From positions 682,001 to 746,000 of the forward strand of contig NC_014751.1 in the NCBI RefSeq assembly GCF_000183365.1: a stretch of DNA of 64,000 nt, given 5' to 3'. Of this stretch, positions 29,728 through 40,587 are shown piece after piece. Position numbers and translations under genes: made by a program. The notes below the pieces were generated by a model. The model saw only the letters and a program-made list of their open reading frames with translations. It searched no databases and had not been told where the DNA came from. Each line of letters begins with the position of its first letter. Positions within the stretch are counted from its first letter, which is position 1. This DNA comes from Mycoplasma leachii PG50 (GTDB taxonomy: Bacteria > Bacillota_I > Bacilli_A > Mycoplasmatales > Mycoplasmataceae).

Positions 29728-31614
29728 ATGACAAAACAACAAAAACAACTAGCATTAATTGAAGAAATTTTTATTAATGTTGGTGGTAAACAAAATATTA
29801 AAGATGTTTATAATTGTGCAACAAGATTAAGACTAACACTTTATGATCAAAGTTTAATTAAATTAGACAATTTAAAAGCTTTAAAAAGAACACAAGGTTG
29901 TTTAATTTCTAGTGGGGAATTACAAATTATTATAGGATCAGAAGTTAGTCAAATAACTAATCTTTTAAAAGAACAACTACAAATTAATATAGATAAAATT
30001 AATGGATTTGAAATTAAAAATTCATTAAATGTAAATAATAAAAAAGTAGGACTTACTAAAAGATTTGTTAAATCAATTTCAGCAATATTTGGTCCACTAA
30101 TTCCATTTTTAATTGGATTTGGATTAATTATGGCTTTACAACAAATTCTAATTAGAATTGGTTGAGTACATTTAATTAAATCAGACTCAGTGTTTCAAAA
30201 AGACTATAATATTTTTGATTTAATTATAAATACAATAGCTAACTCAGGATTTAAATTAATAGGAGTAATGGTAATTTGATCAACAACTAGATACTTAAAG
30301 GGAAATACCGCAATTGCTATTGCTTTAGGTTTAATTATGATTTCACCAATTATTCCAGAACAAGGATTACATTTGTTAAATATTGGTTCTTGAGAAATTG
30401 TAATAAAACCATTTTATTCAACAATTTTAGTATTTATTTTTACAGGAGTAGTTATTTCTTATTTTCAAAAATTAATGAATAAATATTTTCATTCAGTTGC
30501 TAATTTTATTTTAAACCCACTTTTATCATTACTAATAGGTGGATTACTAGCATTTTTTGTTATTGGTCCAATAATGTCAATAATCGAATCATATGTCTTA
30601 AAAGCATTTAATTGATTTGTAACTTTACCTTATGGAATTAGTGGTTTAATTATTGGATTAACTTGACAACCACTAGTTGTTTTAGGAGTTCATAACGTTC
30701 TATTTTTTACAGCTATTGCTGATCTAACAACTACTAATAACCCATCAATATTTTTAGCATCTGCTTTTGCTGCAGCTTGAGCTCAAATGGGTGCAACTAT
30801 TGCAGTTGGTATTAAATCTAGAAAAAATGTAGATAAATCAGCAGCTATTGCTGCAGCTTTACCTGGAATAATTTCAGGGCCAACTGAATCTTGTATTTAT
30901 GCAATTAATTTACCAAGATTTAAACCATTTATTTTAGGAACTATTGCTGGAGGAATTGGTGGTTGATTAATTTCTATATTTAATGTTGGATTAAATAATC
31001 TAGCTGGTTTAGGTGGAGTTGTAGGATTTTTAGCTTATACTGATAAACTTGTTTTAGCAATTATAATTGATCTAGTATCATTTGTTTTAGGTATTTTAAT
31101 TACTTATTTATTTTGAAATGAACAACAAGCTGAAGAAATATTATTTAAAGATATTACTAAAGAATTAAAAATTAAAACTGGACATTATAATTCTAAATTA
31201 CAAACTCTTTTAATAAAACTAAAAATTAAAAAAGAACAAACTAGTGAAAAACAAACTGAGATTATAAAAACATATAAGGATATAGATTTGCTATATAAAG
31301 ATATTAAAAAATTTTCAAAACAAACTGTTAAATATCAAAAACTAGTTGAAAAATTAAAGAAAATAGAAACTAAAAATTATAAAATTAAAAACAATATTTT
31401 AGCTAAAAAACTTGAAGAACAAAAACTTAAATTAGAAAATCAAATTAAAACACAAGAAGATATTATTATTAAAAATTCAAAAATAAACTATACAAAAATT
31501 AAAAATTACATTGAGCAATTAGAAAAAATAACTAATAGTAATTTAAAAGATTTTAAAACTAAATATTATAGTGCAATTAATAAAATAACTCTTGATTACA
31601 AACTAATTAATTAG
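29728..31614 (+). CDS. PTS IIB-IIC (glucose superfamily) with coiled-coil tail
   Basis: A 628-residue protein. Residues about 1-85 are a IIB domain with phospho-Cys motif NCATRLRLTL. Residues about 105-465 form a IIC permease with ten hydrophobic segments and LPGIISGPTESCIYAINLPR, the sugar-binding loop. Most sucrose/beta-glucoside type relatives end in a IIA domain; here the last 150 residues are a Lys-rich coiled coil without a IIA-like HxGxD motif. Phosphate must come from another IIA. The PfkB kinase downstream suggests a ketose or hexitol substrate; it is not determined. Confidence 0.85.
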
Positions 31615-31626
31615 AAAGAAATAAAA

Positions 31627-32568
31627 ATGCATAATAAAATTTATATTGTTTCATTAAGTCCATCAATTGACTATATTTTAAAATTTGATAATTTTTTAAA
31701 AAATAAAACTAATAGACCTAAAAGTCAATATATGTATGCTGCTGGTAAAGCAATACATATATCTATGCTATTAAATAGATTAAATATAGATAGTGAATTA
31801 TTAGTATTTACAAACGGTAGTTTTGAAACATTTTTTTATAATGATTTAAAAAAAGAACAAATTAAATATAAAAAATTTAAGTCAAATGGTGATATTAGAA
31901 TTAATCTTAAAATAATAGATAATGAACAAACTGAATCAAGTAGTTATGCTCCAGAAATTAATATTAATGAACTTAATAAATTAAAAAAATATTTAAATAA
32001 TGTATTACAAAAAGATGATGTTTTAATATTAACAGGAAGTTTACCAATTAATGCTGATACAAATATTTATGCAGAACTAGTAGAATTAGCTAATCTAAAA
32101 AAAGCTTATAGTATTGTTGATTCGTTTGAAGATGTTTTATTAAAAGCAATTGAAAAACAACCATTTTTAATAAAACCAAACAAAGATGAATTAGAAGCTA
32201 CATTTAACAAAAAACTTGAAAATGATTTTGATATTATTAATCAAGCAAAAATTTTATTACAAAAAGGTTGTAAAAATGTTTTGGTTTCTCTTGGAAAGGA
32301 TGGGGCTATTTTAGTTACTAGTACAAAAATTTATAAAGCTAGTTTACCTAAATGAGATTATAAAATAGAAAATCTTGCTGGAGCCGGAGATAGTATGATT
32401 GCTGGTTTTATAACTAAATACCTACAAACAAATGACTATATAACAGCTTTAAAATTTTCTATAATTTGTGGAAGCGCAACTGCTTTTAGTTATAAAATAG
32501 CTTCAAAAGAATTTATTGATAAACTATCTAACTATTTAGATGAAATAGATATTAGAGAGATAAATTAA
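31627..32568 (+). CDS. PfkB-family kinase (1-phosphofructokinase or tagatose-6-phosphate kinase)
   Basis: A 313-residue ribokinase-fold enzyme. Marks are SLSPSIDYIL at the N-terminus, AAGKAIHISMLLNRL, LTGSLP, and the C-terminal PfkB signature NLAGAGDSMIAGF with the catalytic Asp. It adds a second phosphate to the sugar brought in by the upstream PTS, making a substrate for the divergent aldolase. FruK and LacC cannot be told apart here. It follows the PTS stop by 12 bases and ends the operon. Confidence 0.87.
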
Positions 32569-33045
32569 TAATAAAGACTTATGGAAATTAAAAGGAGATT
32601 TAATATTAAATCTCCTTTTAATTTTTAGTGGCAGTGTCAAATCAATTAAATCATTTTTTAAATCAAAATTTAAATTATAAGGATTTTTAATATTAGATCA
32701 ATTATTATTAGTGCTTATAATAAGTGATAAAAACTTGAAATTGTAACCTAGACAATCTTTATAAATTTGTTTATTTAAAGAATCTTCTAATTTAGTTTTT
32801 GTAAAAGTGGTTGAAACTTGGATTAAAATTTTATTTTTAGTATCAATTAAATCAAAACCAGAAATATTAGATTTGATTGTATTTGCATTTATTAAAGATC
32901 AACCATAAATGTTAAGTATATCTTTTAAAATATTTTCTGAAATTTTATTAGTATCAAAAAGTTTAGCATTATTAAAAGCTTTTATTTCATATTGTAATCT
33001 AGTTAATTTATTAATTATGTTATTAATATAGATTTTTGATTGCAT
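32536..33045 (-). pseudogene. Partial copy of the ABC-3C effector gene N-terminus
   Basis: From ATG 33045 down to 32639 the minus strand is nearly identical to the start of the gene at 26787-27749: about 135 residues including GFDLIDTKNKILIQVS. One Ile codon is missing. Homology ends exactly at the motif GGCAGTGTC (32630-32638), the core of the IS-end-like sequence. The frame then runs on by chance into the terminator and end of the PfkB gene. It lacks the C-terminal domain. It is either dead or an effector-domain-only product. Confidence 0.8.
32589..32620. terminator. 32-base perfect palindrome, terminator of the PTS/kinase operon
   Basis: TAAAAGGAGATTTAAT is followed by its exact reverse complement. 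It can fold as a hairpin on either strand and is followed by a T-rich tract. Confidence 0.8.
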
Positions 33046-33109
33046 CTAATAACTTGAATTGCTTTAATTTAGAACTAATGATTCCTATTAATTATTTTAA
33101 AAAATAAAA

Positions 33110-33138
33110 AAATAGTCTACTTCAAAATAGACTATTTC
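33110..33138 (-). terminator. Terminator after the recD fragment
   Basis: AAATAGTCTA and TAGACTATTT pair perfectly over an eight-base loop. Confidence 0.8.
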
Positions 33139-33146
33139 ATAAATTA

Positions 33147-33722
33147 TTAAAAGATATAACTATAATGAGACTTCTTTCTTTTTTTATACATAAGTTTTAT
33201 ATGTTTAACAAGTGTTGTATCTCTTGTTTCAGGATTTTTATTAATTCCATTAATAAAAGAGTTTTTATTTGCAATAATTACTAATTGTTTTCTAGCTCTA
33301 GTAATAGCAGTATAGATTAATTTCTTATCAATAAAAGAACTGCTTCTTTTAGGATCTAAAACTAAAATTACTTTTTCAAATTCACTACCTTGAGTTTTAT
33401 GAACTGTACAAGCATAACATAAAGTTAAATTTTTAAGACTTGCATTGTTTATTGTAGAAAAGATTTTATCATTAAAATTTATTTTTAGTTCATTATTATC
33501 TTTATGTATTTTTTGAATAACTCCAATATCACCATTAGATAAATCATTTTCATTTCTTAAATACATAACTTTATCTTTTTGATAATATTCACTATTATTT
33601 ATTTGTATACATAGTTCAGTATTTTCATCTAACTTTTCTTGTTTAAACCTATCTTTTGAATAATCTTTTATTTCTGTTTTTATATTCGACATTATTATAT
33701 TCGACATTATTTGTTGATCCAA
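33147..33722 (-). pseudogene. RecD-like helicase, C-terminal fragment only
   Basis: A 191-residue frame holding just the last part of a RecD2/TraA-type helicase: YYQKDKVMYLRNENDLSNGD, the SH3-like insert, CYACTVHKTQGSEFEKVILV (motif V) and LIYTAITRARKQLVII (motif VI). The usual protein is over 700 residues, so Walker A and B are missing and it cannot be an active helicase. The new start follows an imperfect tandem repeat near 33680-33711. The break probably belongs to the same rearrangement as the neighbouring partial ABC-3C copy. Confidence 0.85.
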
Positions 33723-33814
33723 GTTTTATAACCAACAAATCCACTTATACTAACTAAAACTAAACTATTAATACACTAGTTAAAAATTATTTTATTTTTA
33801 ATACCATACAACTT

Positions 33815-34219
33815 TTAATTTTTTTGAGATTCTAAAACTTTTTCAATTTTAAAATTATTAATTTTATTTTTAACTGTGTTTAAATGTTTATTAATTACAA
33901 GTTCAGTTGCTTCTAAAATTTATTAGCTTCTTTTTTAATGTTTTCAGCAGATTTATTAATTTTATTAATTTAGTATCAATATGTTTTAAAGCATTATCTA
34001 ATAAGTTATTTTTAAATTCTTCAAACTCATCTAAAATATCTCGTTTTTCTTTAAACATAATTTCTTGTTGTAATTTATTTAACTTAAGATTTTTATATTT
34101 TAGTGCAATAGTTTCTAATACATCTAAAAAGCTAATAAAATACATAGGTATAACAAACATGTCTTTATATTCATTAACTGTTAGTTGTCTAGCCATAATA
34201 AAATAACCCTTCTACATAA
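33815..34219 (-). pseudogene. DUF2130 gene, C-terminal piece
   Basis: Encodes ARQLTVNEYKDMFVIPMYFI and a helical tail EEFKNNLLDNALKHIDTKL, then, after a frameshift near 33960, KSAENIKKEANKILEATELV to 33815. This matches the end of DUF2130 proteins. The rest of the gene lies at 35400-36324, beyond a lipoprotein gene. A TAG precedes the piece. Confidence 0.65.
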
Positions 34220-34221
34220 AA

Positions 34222-34260
34222 AAATATTTGAACAAACATAATTATTTGTCCAAATATTTT
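34222..34260 (-). terminator. Terminator of the DUF285 lipoprotein gene
   Basis: AAATATTTG-ACAAA pairs with TTTGT-CAAATATTT around CATAATTA, just after the stop. Confidence 0.75.
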
Positions 34261-34268
34261 GTCCTAGT

Positions 34269-35330
34269 TTAATCATCAATATATTTTTTAACTTCATCTT
34301 CAAAAGAAGGTATTTTATCATCACCTAGATTATTTTTATTCTCTTTTCTGAAGCCTTGTGCTTTTACAACTTTTTTGACATTTCATTTTTTTAAAGATCA
34401 TGTAAACGATTTTGCTCTTGCAAACATTCCATTCATACTATTTACGTTTAATGTATTTCATTTAGAAATATCTTGATTAAAAGATTTGGCACCATCAAAC
34501 ATAGCAGACATATCAGTTACTTTTGAAGTGTTTCACTTACCAATATTTTGATTAAATTTTTTTGCATCATAAAAAGCATTAGTCATTTCTGTTACGTTTG
34601 AAGTGTTTCATTCAGAAATATCAGTATTAAAGTTTACAGCTCCTTCAAATGCGTTTGTAAGAATTTTTACATTTGATGTATCTCATTTATCGAGGTTAGT
34701 TATAGTTTCACTTTTAAGATCTTTAAATGCTTCATAAAATGAATTGATTTTTAATGGTAATGTAACAGGAACTTTTGTTATAGTTTTATTTTCAATATTT
34801 AATCGTATATAATCACCATATTTTTTATAACCTAATTGTATTATTTCATTAGAGTCAGTAGATGAATATTTAGTTTTTACTTCATTTTCTAAAACATTTT
34901 TTAGAGCAAACGGAATTTCTATGTCAAAATATTTAAGTTTTAAATTATTTTTATTATTACCAAGAGTTAAAGTTTTATTAGCTAGCTTTTTATCTAAAAG
35001 TTCTAATTTATCCAAGTCTTTAATACCCTGGTTTTGAGCATAAACTTTAATTTGATCAACAACGTCTTGGAAAGTATGAAAACTACCAAAAGCTTCACTT
35101 TGTTGTTCTAAAATATTTTTAATTTTATCAATTGTTTGTTTATTTGGGCTAAAAGTTGGGGTTGGGTTTTTTGGGCTAAAAGTTGGGGTTGGGTTTTTTG
35201 GTTTTTTAACTTCTGTGTTCGGCTTTTTGGTTTTTTTAGTTTCTTTTGTTTGCGTTGTACAACTTATTACTAATAAACTTGTAGTTGGAATTAAAGTAAT
35301 CACACTTAAAAACTTTAAGATATTTTTCAT
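34269..35330 (-). CDS. DUF285 (PARCEL-type) repeat lipoprotein
   Basis: A 353-residue lipoprotein. Leader MKNILKFLSVITLIPTTSLL ends at lipobox VISC. A Lys/Pro/Thr linker with a doubled PTFSP segment follows, then a globular region (about 80-220). The last third has five 25-residue units of the form WNTSxVTxMxxMFxxAxxFNQDI, the DUF285 repeat common in mycoplasma surface proteins and known as a mobile, amphipathic repeat (PARCEL). An A18 run (35362-35379) lies about 30 bases upstream of the ATG, so expression may be phase variable. The gene sits inside a split DUF2130 gene. Confidence 0.85.
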
Positions 35331-35361
35331 ATACTTTCCTTTCTTTTATTGTTAAGTTTAC

Positions 35362-35379
35362 AAAAAAAAAAAAAAAAAA
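35362..35379. repeat. A18 homopolymer upstream of the DUF285 lipoprotein
   Basis: Eighteen A (T18 on the coding strand), 32-49 bases before the start codon, within or just above the likely promoter. Confidence 0.8.
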
Positions 35380-35399
35380 GTAAATAGACTGGGATATAA

Positions 35400-36324
35400 T
35401 TATTTTTTTTTTTTATTATGTGAGTTTAATTGTTCTGATTTCGTTTCACACATTACACTTAATAAAAGATTTTGTTTTTCTTTTTCAGCATAAACTTTAA
35501 AAATAAAATCACCTTTAGTTCCTTTTAGATCATCTTCATTTTTAATAACAATATTGTCTTTTATTAAAGTTGATGTTTTAAAAGCAAACATTGATGCTTC
35601 ATTAAACTGATTTAAGCAATAGTTTTTCTAATTCTTCACCAACTAATTTAATATTTTAGTTAGTTTTTCTCTTTTAATAAATTCTAAATCTTGTTCTAGT
35701 TTATTAATTCTATTATTTTTATTATTTTTATTATTTTTTGTAGTTATTAATTCAGTAAGTGTCCTTTTATGTTTTCAGTCTTTATTTTCTAACTCGTATG
35801 TATTTTTAGTTAAATCATTTTTTTAATTGATTAATTTGTTGTTCAAATTGTTCTTTTTGTTTGTTTAATAAAATATTATATTGGTTTTCTAATTGTAATT
35901 TAATTAATTTTTCTTGTTGATTTAATTTCTCATTTAATAATTTAATATTTGATTCTAATTCTAATTTTTGACTAATTAATTGTTCAAATTCTTTTTTATT
36001 GTTTTCTAATTTTTCAATAAATGTTTTATTAGTAGCTTTTAAATCTGAAATTTCAATAGTTGTTGATTCAAGCTTTTTATTATATTCATTAATTAAATCT
36101 TTTTCAAACTTTTATTATTCATTAGTTTTTAATAACTCTCAATTTTGTTTTTCTTGTTTTAATTTTTCTAAATAAACTTGATCTTTTTTATGATTAATTT
36201 GATCTAAAATAATAGATAAATCAATTTGATCAGCATTATTTAAATCAATAATACTTCCTTTAATAGCATCTTCTAATAACTCAATTTGATATTTATTAAT
36301 AATTCTAAATTTTACACTAGACAT
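35400..36324 (-). pseudogene. DUF2130 gene, N-terminal and middle pieces
   Basis: Starts at ATG 36324 (MSSVKFRIINKYQIELLEDA), reads into a coiled coil, hits a double stop near 36118, and continues in the same frame with coiled coil to a stop near 35825. After further frameshifts the core appears: LVGEELEKLL, FKTSTLIKDNIVIKNEDDLK and GTKGDFIFKVYAEK ending in MCETKSEQ. This is the DUF2130 nuclease-like core. Together with 33815-34219 it was one gene of perhaps 430-450 residues. It now has several stops, frameshifts and a lipoprotein gene in its middle. Confidence 0.75.
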
Positions 36325-36648
36325 AATACCTCCAAATGTTTATTATTATTTTACTAATTATAACTAGCTCTTTTTTATTGTTATACAATAAGATAAAATT
36401 CTATAGATTTACTAAAAATTTAATTACTAATTTAAAAATATAAATTATTTATTTTTTTAATCTAATAGTAATATCATCAAATTTATAAATTTATATAACT
36501 ATTTTTTAAGCATTTTATAAAAAATAATGTTGTACAATATTAGTAAGTAACTACTATAAAATTAATTAGCTGACAATAATATTTAATAATTAAAACAAGA
36601 TTGTTTCATTTTGTTTTGTTTTAATATTTTTTATTTAGAAAGGAAAAA
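36325..36648. promoter_or_regulatory. Gap upstream of RNase J with a 5' leader hairpin
   Basis: No gene was seen. Near 36589-36628 TTAAAACAA can pair with TTGTTTTAA, followed by a T-rich tract, 20 bases before the rnj ATG. It resembles a terminator inside the leader and could act as an attenuator. A plain terminator for an upstream transcript is also possible. Confidence 0.4.
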
Positions 36649-38481
36649 ATGTCAAACAAAAATAATAAAAAAAATCTAGAAATAAATGACACAGAAAATG
36701 AAAATCAAATTAATAGTTATGATGATGGTGACCAATTAAATATTAGTATTGATGAAAAAGAATTTAAACCATATGTATTTAAGCAAAAAGAAGTTAAAAG
36801 ACAATATCAAAAAACAAATATACCTACTAAAATTTTTGCTTTAGGTGGATTAGAAGAAGTTGGAAAAAATACTTATTGTATTGAATATGATAATGAATTG
36901 ATTATGATTGATGCAGGAGTAAAATTTCCTGAATCAACTATGCTAGGAGTAAGTGCTGTTATTCCAGATTATTCTTATTTAGTTGAAAATCAAAAAAAGA
37001 TTAAAGCATTATTTATTACTCATGGTCATGAAGATCATATTGGTGGAATTCAATACTTAGTTCAACAAGTAAAGATTCCTATAATTTATGCTCCAAAATT
37101 AGCTGCTATGTTAATTAGAGATAGATTAAAAGAATATAAAATTGAAGACAAAACTATTGTTAAAGAATATGATGCTGATGATGTATGAAAAACTAAAAAC
37201 TTTAAAGTTAGTTATGCTGCATTAAACCACTCTATTCCTGATGCATTTGGAATTTTAGTTCAAACTCCTAATGGTAATATTTTTTCAACAGGAGATTATA
37301 AATTTGACTGATCACCACTAGGACATTTTGCTGAACTTACTAAATTAGCTTCAATGGGTGAAAATGGGGTTGAATTATTAATGGCAGATTCAACTAATAG
37401 TGAAGTTGAAGGATATACACAAGGTGAAAAAAGTATTATTTCAAATATTGATAAATTATTTTTACAAGTTAAAGGAAGAATCTTTTTAACAACTTTTGCT
37501 TCAAATGTTCATAGAATTCAACACATTATAGAAACAGCTCACAAATATAATAGAAAAATTGTTATTTTAGGTAGATCATTTGAAAGAATTATTAAAATCA
37601 TTCGTCAAATTGGTCATTTAAAAATTAGTGAAAAAGAATTTATTAAATCAACTGATATTGATAAATATAAACCAGAAGAATTAATGATTTTAACAACAGG
37701 TAGTCAAGGTGAACCAATGGCTGCTTTATCTAGAATTGCTAATAATAAACATTTATCAATAAATATTATTCCTGGTGATACAGTTGTATTTTCATCCTCA
37801 CCAATTCCAGGAAATAGAGCTGATGTTGAAAAGTTAGTTAATAAGTTAACTAGAGTCGGAGCTAAAGTTATTGAAAATACTTCAGATAATAAAATACATA
37901 CTTCAGGTCACGCTAGTCAAGAAGAACAAAAATTATTATTTAGTTTAATCAGACCAAAATATTTTATGCCAATGCATGGTGAATACCGTATGTTAAAAAA
38001 ACATATTGAAACTGGTGAAAGTGTTAATTTAGAAAAAGGTAATGGTTTTATAATGGCTAATGGTGATGTATTAGAACTATTACAAGGTAAAGCTAAAATT
38101 GGAAAACGTGTTGAAGCTGATGCAGTTTATGTTGATGGAAAAGATATGACTGGAAAAGCAAGTAATGTTATTAGAGAAAGAGAAATTCTTTCAAAAGATG
38201 GATTAATTGCTGTTGTAATTTCATTAGATTCACAAACTAATAGATTAATAGCTCAACCTAGAATTATTTCTCGTGGTAGTTTTTATGTAAAAGATGCTGG
38301 TTCAATAATTAGTGATTCAATTCAAATTATTACTAATGCAGTTAATGAAGTATTAATGTCATCAAAACCAACTTTTGCAGCTATTAAAAAAGCTATTAAG
38401 TCTTCTTTAAGTCCATACATTTTTAGAGTAAAAAAAAGAAATCCATTAATTATTCCAGTGATTTTAAATAAAAAAACTTAA
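36649..38481 (+). CDS. rnj: Ribonuclease J
   Basis: A 610-residue metallo-beta-lactamase/beta-CASP nuclease. Residues about 70-100 begin the fold; the zinc motif is THGHEDHIGG, further ligands are LNHSIPDAFG and STGDYKFDW. The beta-CASP part has LTTGSQGEPMAALSRIA and TSGHASQEEQ, HGEYRM. It matures and degrades RNA as endo- and 5' exonuclease. The N-terminal 55 residues are acidic, Asn-rich and beyond the usual core. TGA codons are Trp. RBS AGAAAGGAAAA is strong. Confidence 0.95.
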
Positions 38482-38559
38482 TAGATAATTCAAGATTATA
38501 TATTTGTTATAGTTAATCAATTAATATATAATATCTTTTGTATTAAAGGAGCAAAAAAA

Positions 38560-39513
38560 GTGAAAAATAATAATTCAAGTTTTTTTAGTTCACCAAGAAC
38601 TCAAATAAAATTTTTTCAATGAGTTGGAACAATTTTTGCTGTAATTGGAATGCTTATATCTCTTTATTTTTTAAGTAAAATTGATGTTAAAGCATTAGAT
38701 CAATCTAAACAAGTATTACTTGCACTAGGTTATGCAATTATGGGATATATGTTTTGAAAAACTATTATTTCAGCAGTAATTATTTTAAGATTTGTTAAAA
38801 AAAGTACTGATGAAGAATTAGTTGCAAATAGATATATCTTAGCTAGTTTAAGTTTAAATTTAGGAGGATTTTTAACTCCTTGAGTTTTAACAAGTTTACC
38901 AAATGTAACCACTCAATCAACTATTAGACCTAAATGATTTTTATCAAGATCATTTGCAATTATTACAACAATTGGTTCAGCTATATTTTTAGGTGTTTTA
39001 TTTTGACAATTAAAAACAATTAGTCCTAATACAAATTGATTTGACCAATCTAAAGAATGATATTGAATTTTAGTAGGATTTGTCATTGGTAATGGTGTTT
39101 TATTAGTAGTTGGACTATTAGCATTTATTTTATTTTTTAATAAAAATTCAAAAGAACGTTTTGAAGGTAATACATTTACTAGCTTTTTAATGAAAACTAT
39201 TGCTGTATTTTATTTAGTGATTGTAACTATTGAATTAATAGTATTAATGATTTATTCAATATTAAGATTAATTGGAAATATTATAAATACAGCTGCTAGA
39301 GTATTACAAGCTGATAATGCATTAATTGGTGTTTTATACTTTTTATTTGGATTATTAACAATGTTTTTCCAAATCTATTATGTAATCTTTTTAACAATGA
39401 TGATTGGTCAAACAATCAAGGGAATTTGAAGAAAAGATGGTGTAATTACTATTAAAGTATATGATAAGCTTAAAGAAAAAGAAGATAAATATCAATTAAA
39501 ACACAATAGATAA
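38560..39513 (+). CDS. Multi-pass membrane protein
   Basis: A 317-residue protein with seven to eight hydrophobic segments and a Lys/Glu-rich C-terminus. The start is GTG 38560, supported by AAAGGAGC; no ATG fits. Several TGA codons code for Trp. No family motif recognised. It follows rnj by 78 bases and may share its transcript. The hairpin at 39545 may terminate it. Confidence 0.75.
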
Positions 39514-39544
39514 TGATTAACTTTTAATATAAGTTTTTATCTAG

Positions 39545-39579
39545 CCCCATATTCTAGACTAAAAATCTAGAGTATGGGG
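39545..39579 (+). terminator. Hairpin at the left end of an IS1296-like remnant
   Basis: CCCCATATTCTAGA pairs with TCTAGAGTATGGGG around CTAAAAA, followed by TTTTT. Similar hairpins occur at 50026 and 53671, each with GACTAAAAATC at the tip, so it belongs to the element but may also end the upstream transcript. Confidence 0.65.
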
Positions 39580-40165
39580 TTTTTATATGACTAAAATAAG
39601 TTTAAAAATTAAATTACAAATTATTAAAAAAGGAAAAAACTTAATAAAAAGAAACATATACGTATATATCGAATATAAGGTTTGTATTTTAACTACACAT
39701 ATTTAATAGACCATAAAAAAAATAATAGATAAAAAAATAATTAAGAAAGAATTGCTAATACTTTTAAAAAAGATTTGAAATTTATAGACGCAAAAAAATC
39801 TCTAAAATTAAAAGGTTTTATTGTTAACTATGAAAAAATTTCTTTCTAAATATTATTAAAAAAATAGTTACATACATAACCAAATTTAAAAAATAATAGC
39901 AATAAAAAACCCGTAGTCTTTATAGTAGAAAATTATTTTATTTTCTATTCAAACTAGTTTTAATTTAAATTTAATAAATTCAATGCTATCAAAAGAACTT
40001 AAAAAATTAAGAATAACAAAGGATTGAAAATTCATTCAGTTTATCAAAAAAATTATTATTGAAAACATATAATTCAAGAACAAAAAAATTAAAAAGATTA
40101 TTTTTGTTAAATTCAAAAAACACCTATTATAACATATAAATTTTTAATTAACGTTTATGGTATTA
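39545..40165 (+). mobile_element. IS1296-like (IS3 family) internally deleted remnant
   Basis: The left hairpin is followed by an OrfA start (MTKISLKIKLQIIKKGKNLI) that soon breaks. Pieces of OrfB follow near 39950-40070, reading LNLINSMLSKELKKLRITK then FIHSVYQ, equivalent to the LNLTNSM and HSDQG region of the better copy at 53.7 kb. The right end is near 40165. About 600 bases remain of an element expected to be near 1.5 kb. It marks the left edge of the accessory island. Confidence 0.7.
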
Positions 40166-40587
40166 GGTAATTATTGATAAATATTTTTTGTAATGTTTAT
40201 AATATTATTCAATTTTGCTTACATATTTTCTGAGTTAATAATAAGAACTACAAATACCCTATGGTTAATAATAGTATTTTAAATATTAATAATTTGGTTA
40301 TATTATATTTATATAGAGATTTAATAAAATATCGTTTCCATATCTAAATGTATGTTTAAATTTATAAACAATTATAAAAATTATTTTACTTAATCTTAAT
40401 ATCATAGTATTAATAATCAAAAATAATCTTTATGATGATTTGGTTTTTTACTTATTATACTGTTATAGAAAAATAAGATATTTAAATTATTAGCACTATA
40501 AATTTTTACATATTTTTGATAAATTAACTCTTATTTTATATTAACAAATTTATAAAAATTAAATAATTTACTTTTAAAGGATTTATA
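40166..40587. other. AT-rich gap without a gene
   Basis: About 420 bases with short A/T runs and no supported frame. It must hold the promoter of the membrane protein at 40588 (AAAGGATTTATA before its ATG). Confidence 0.6.
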
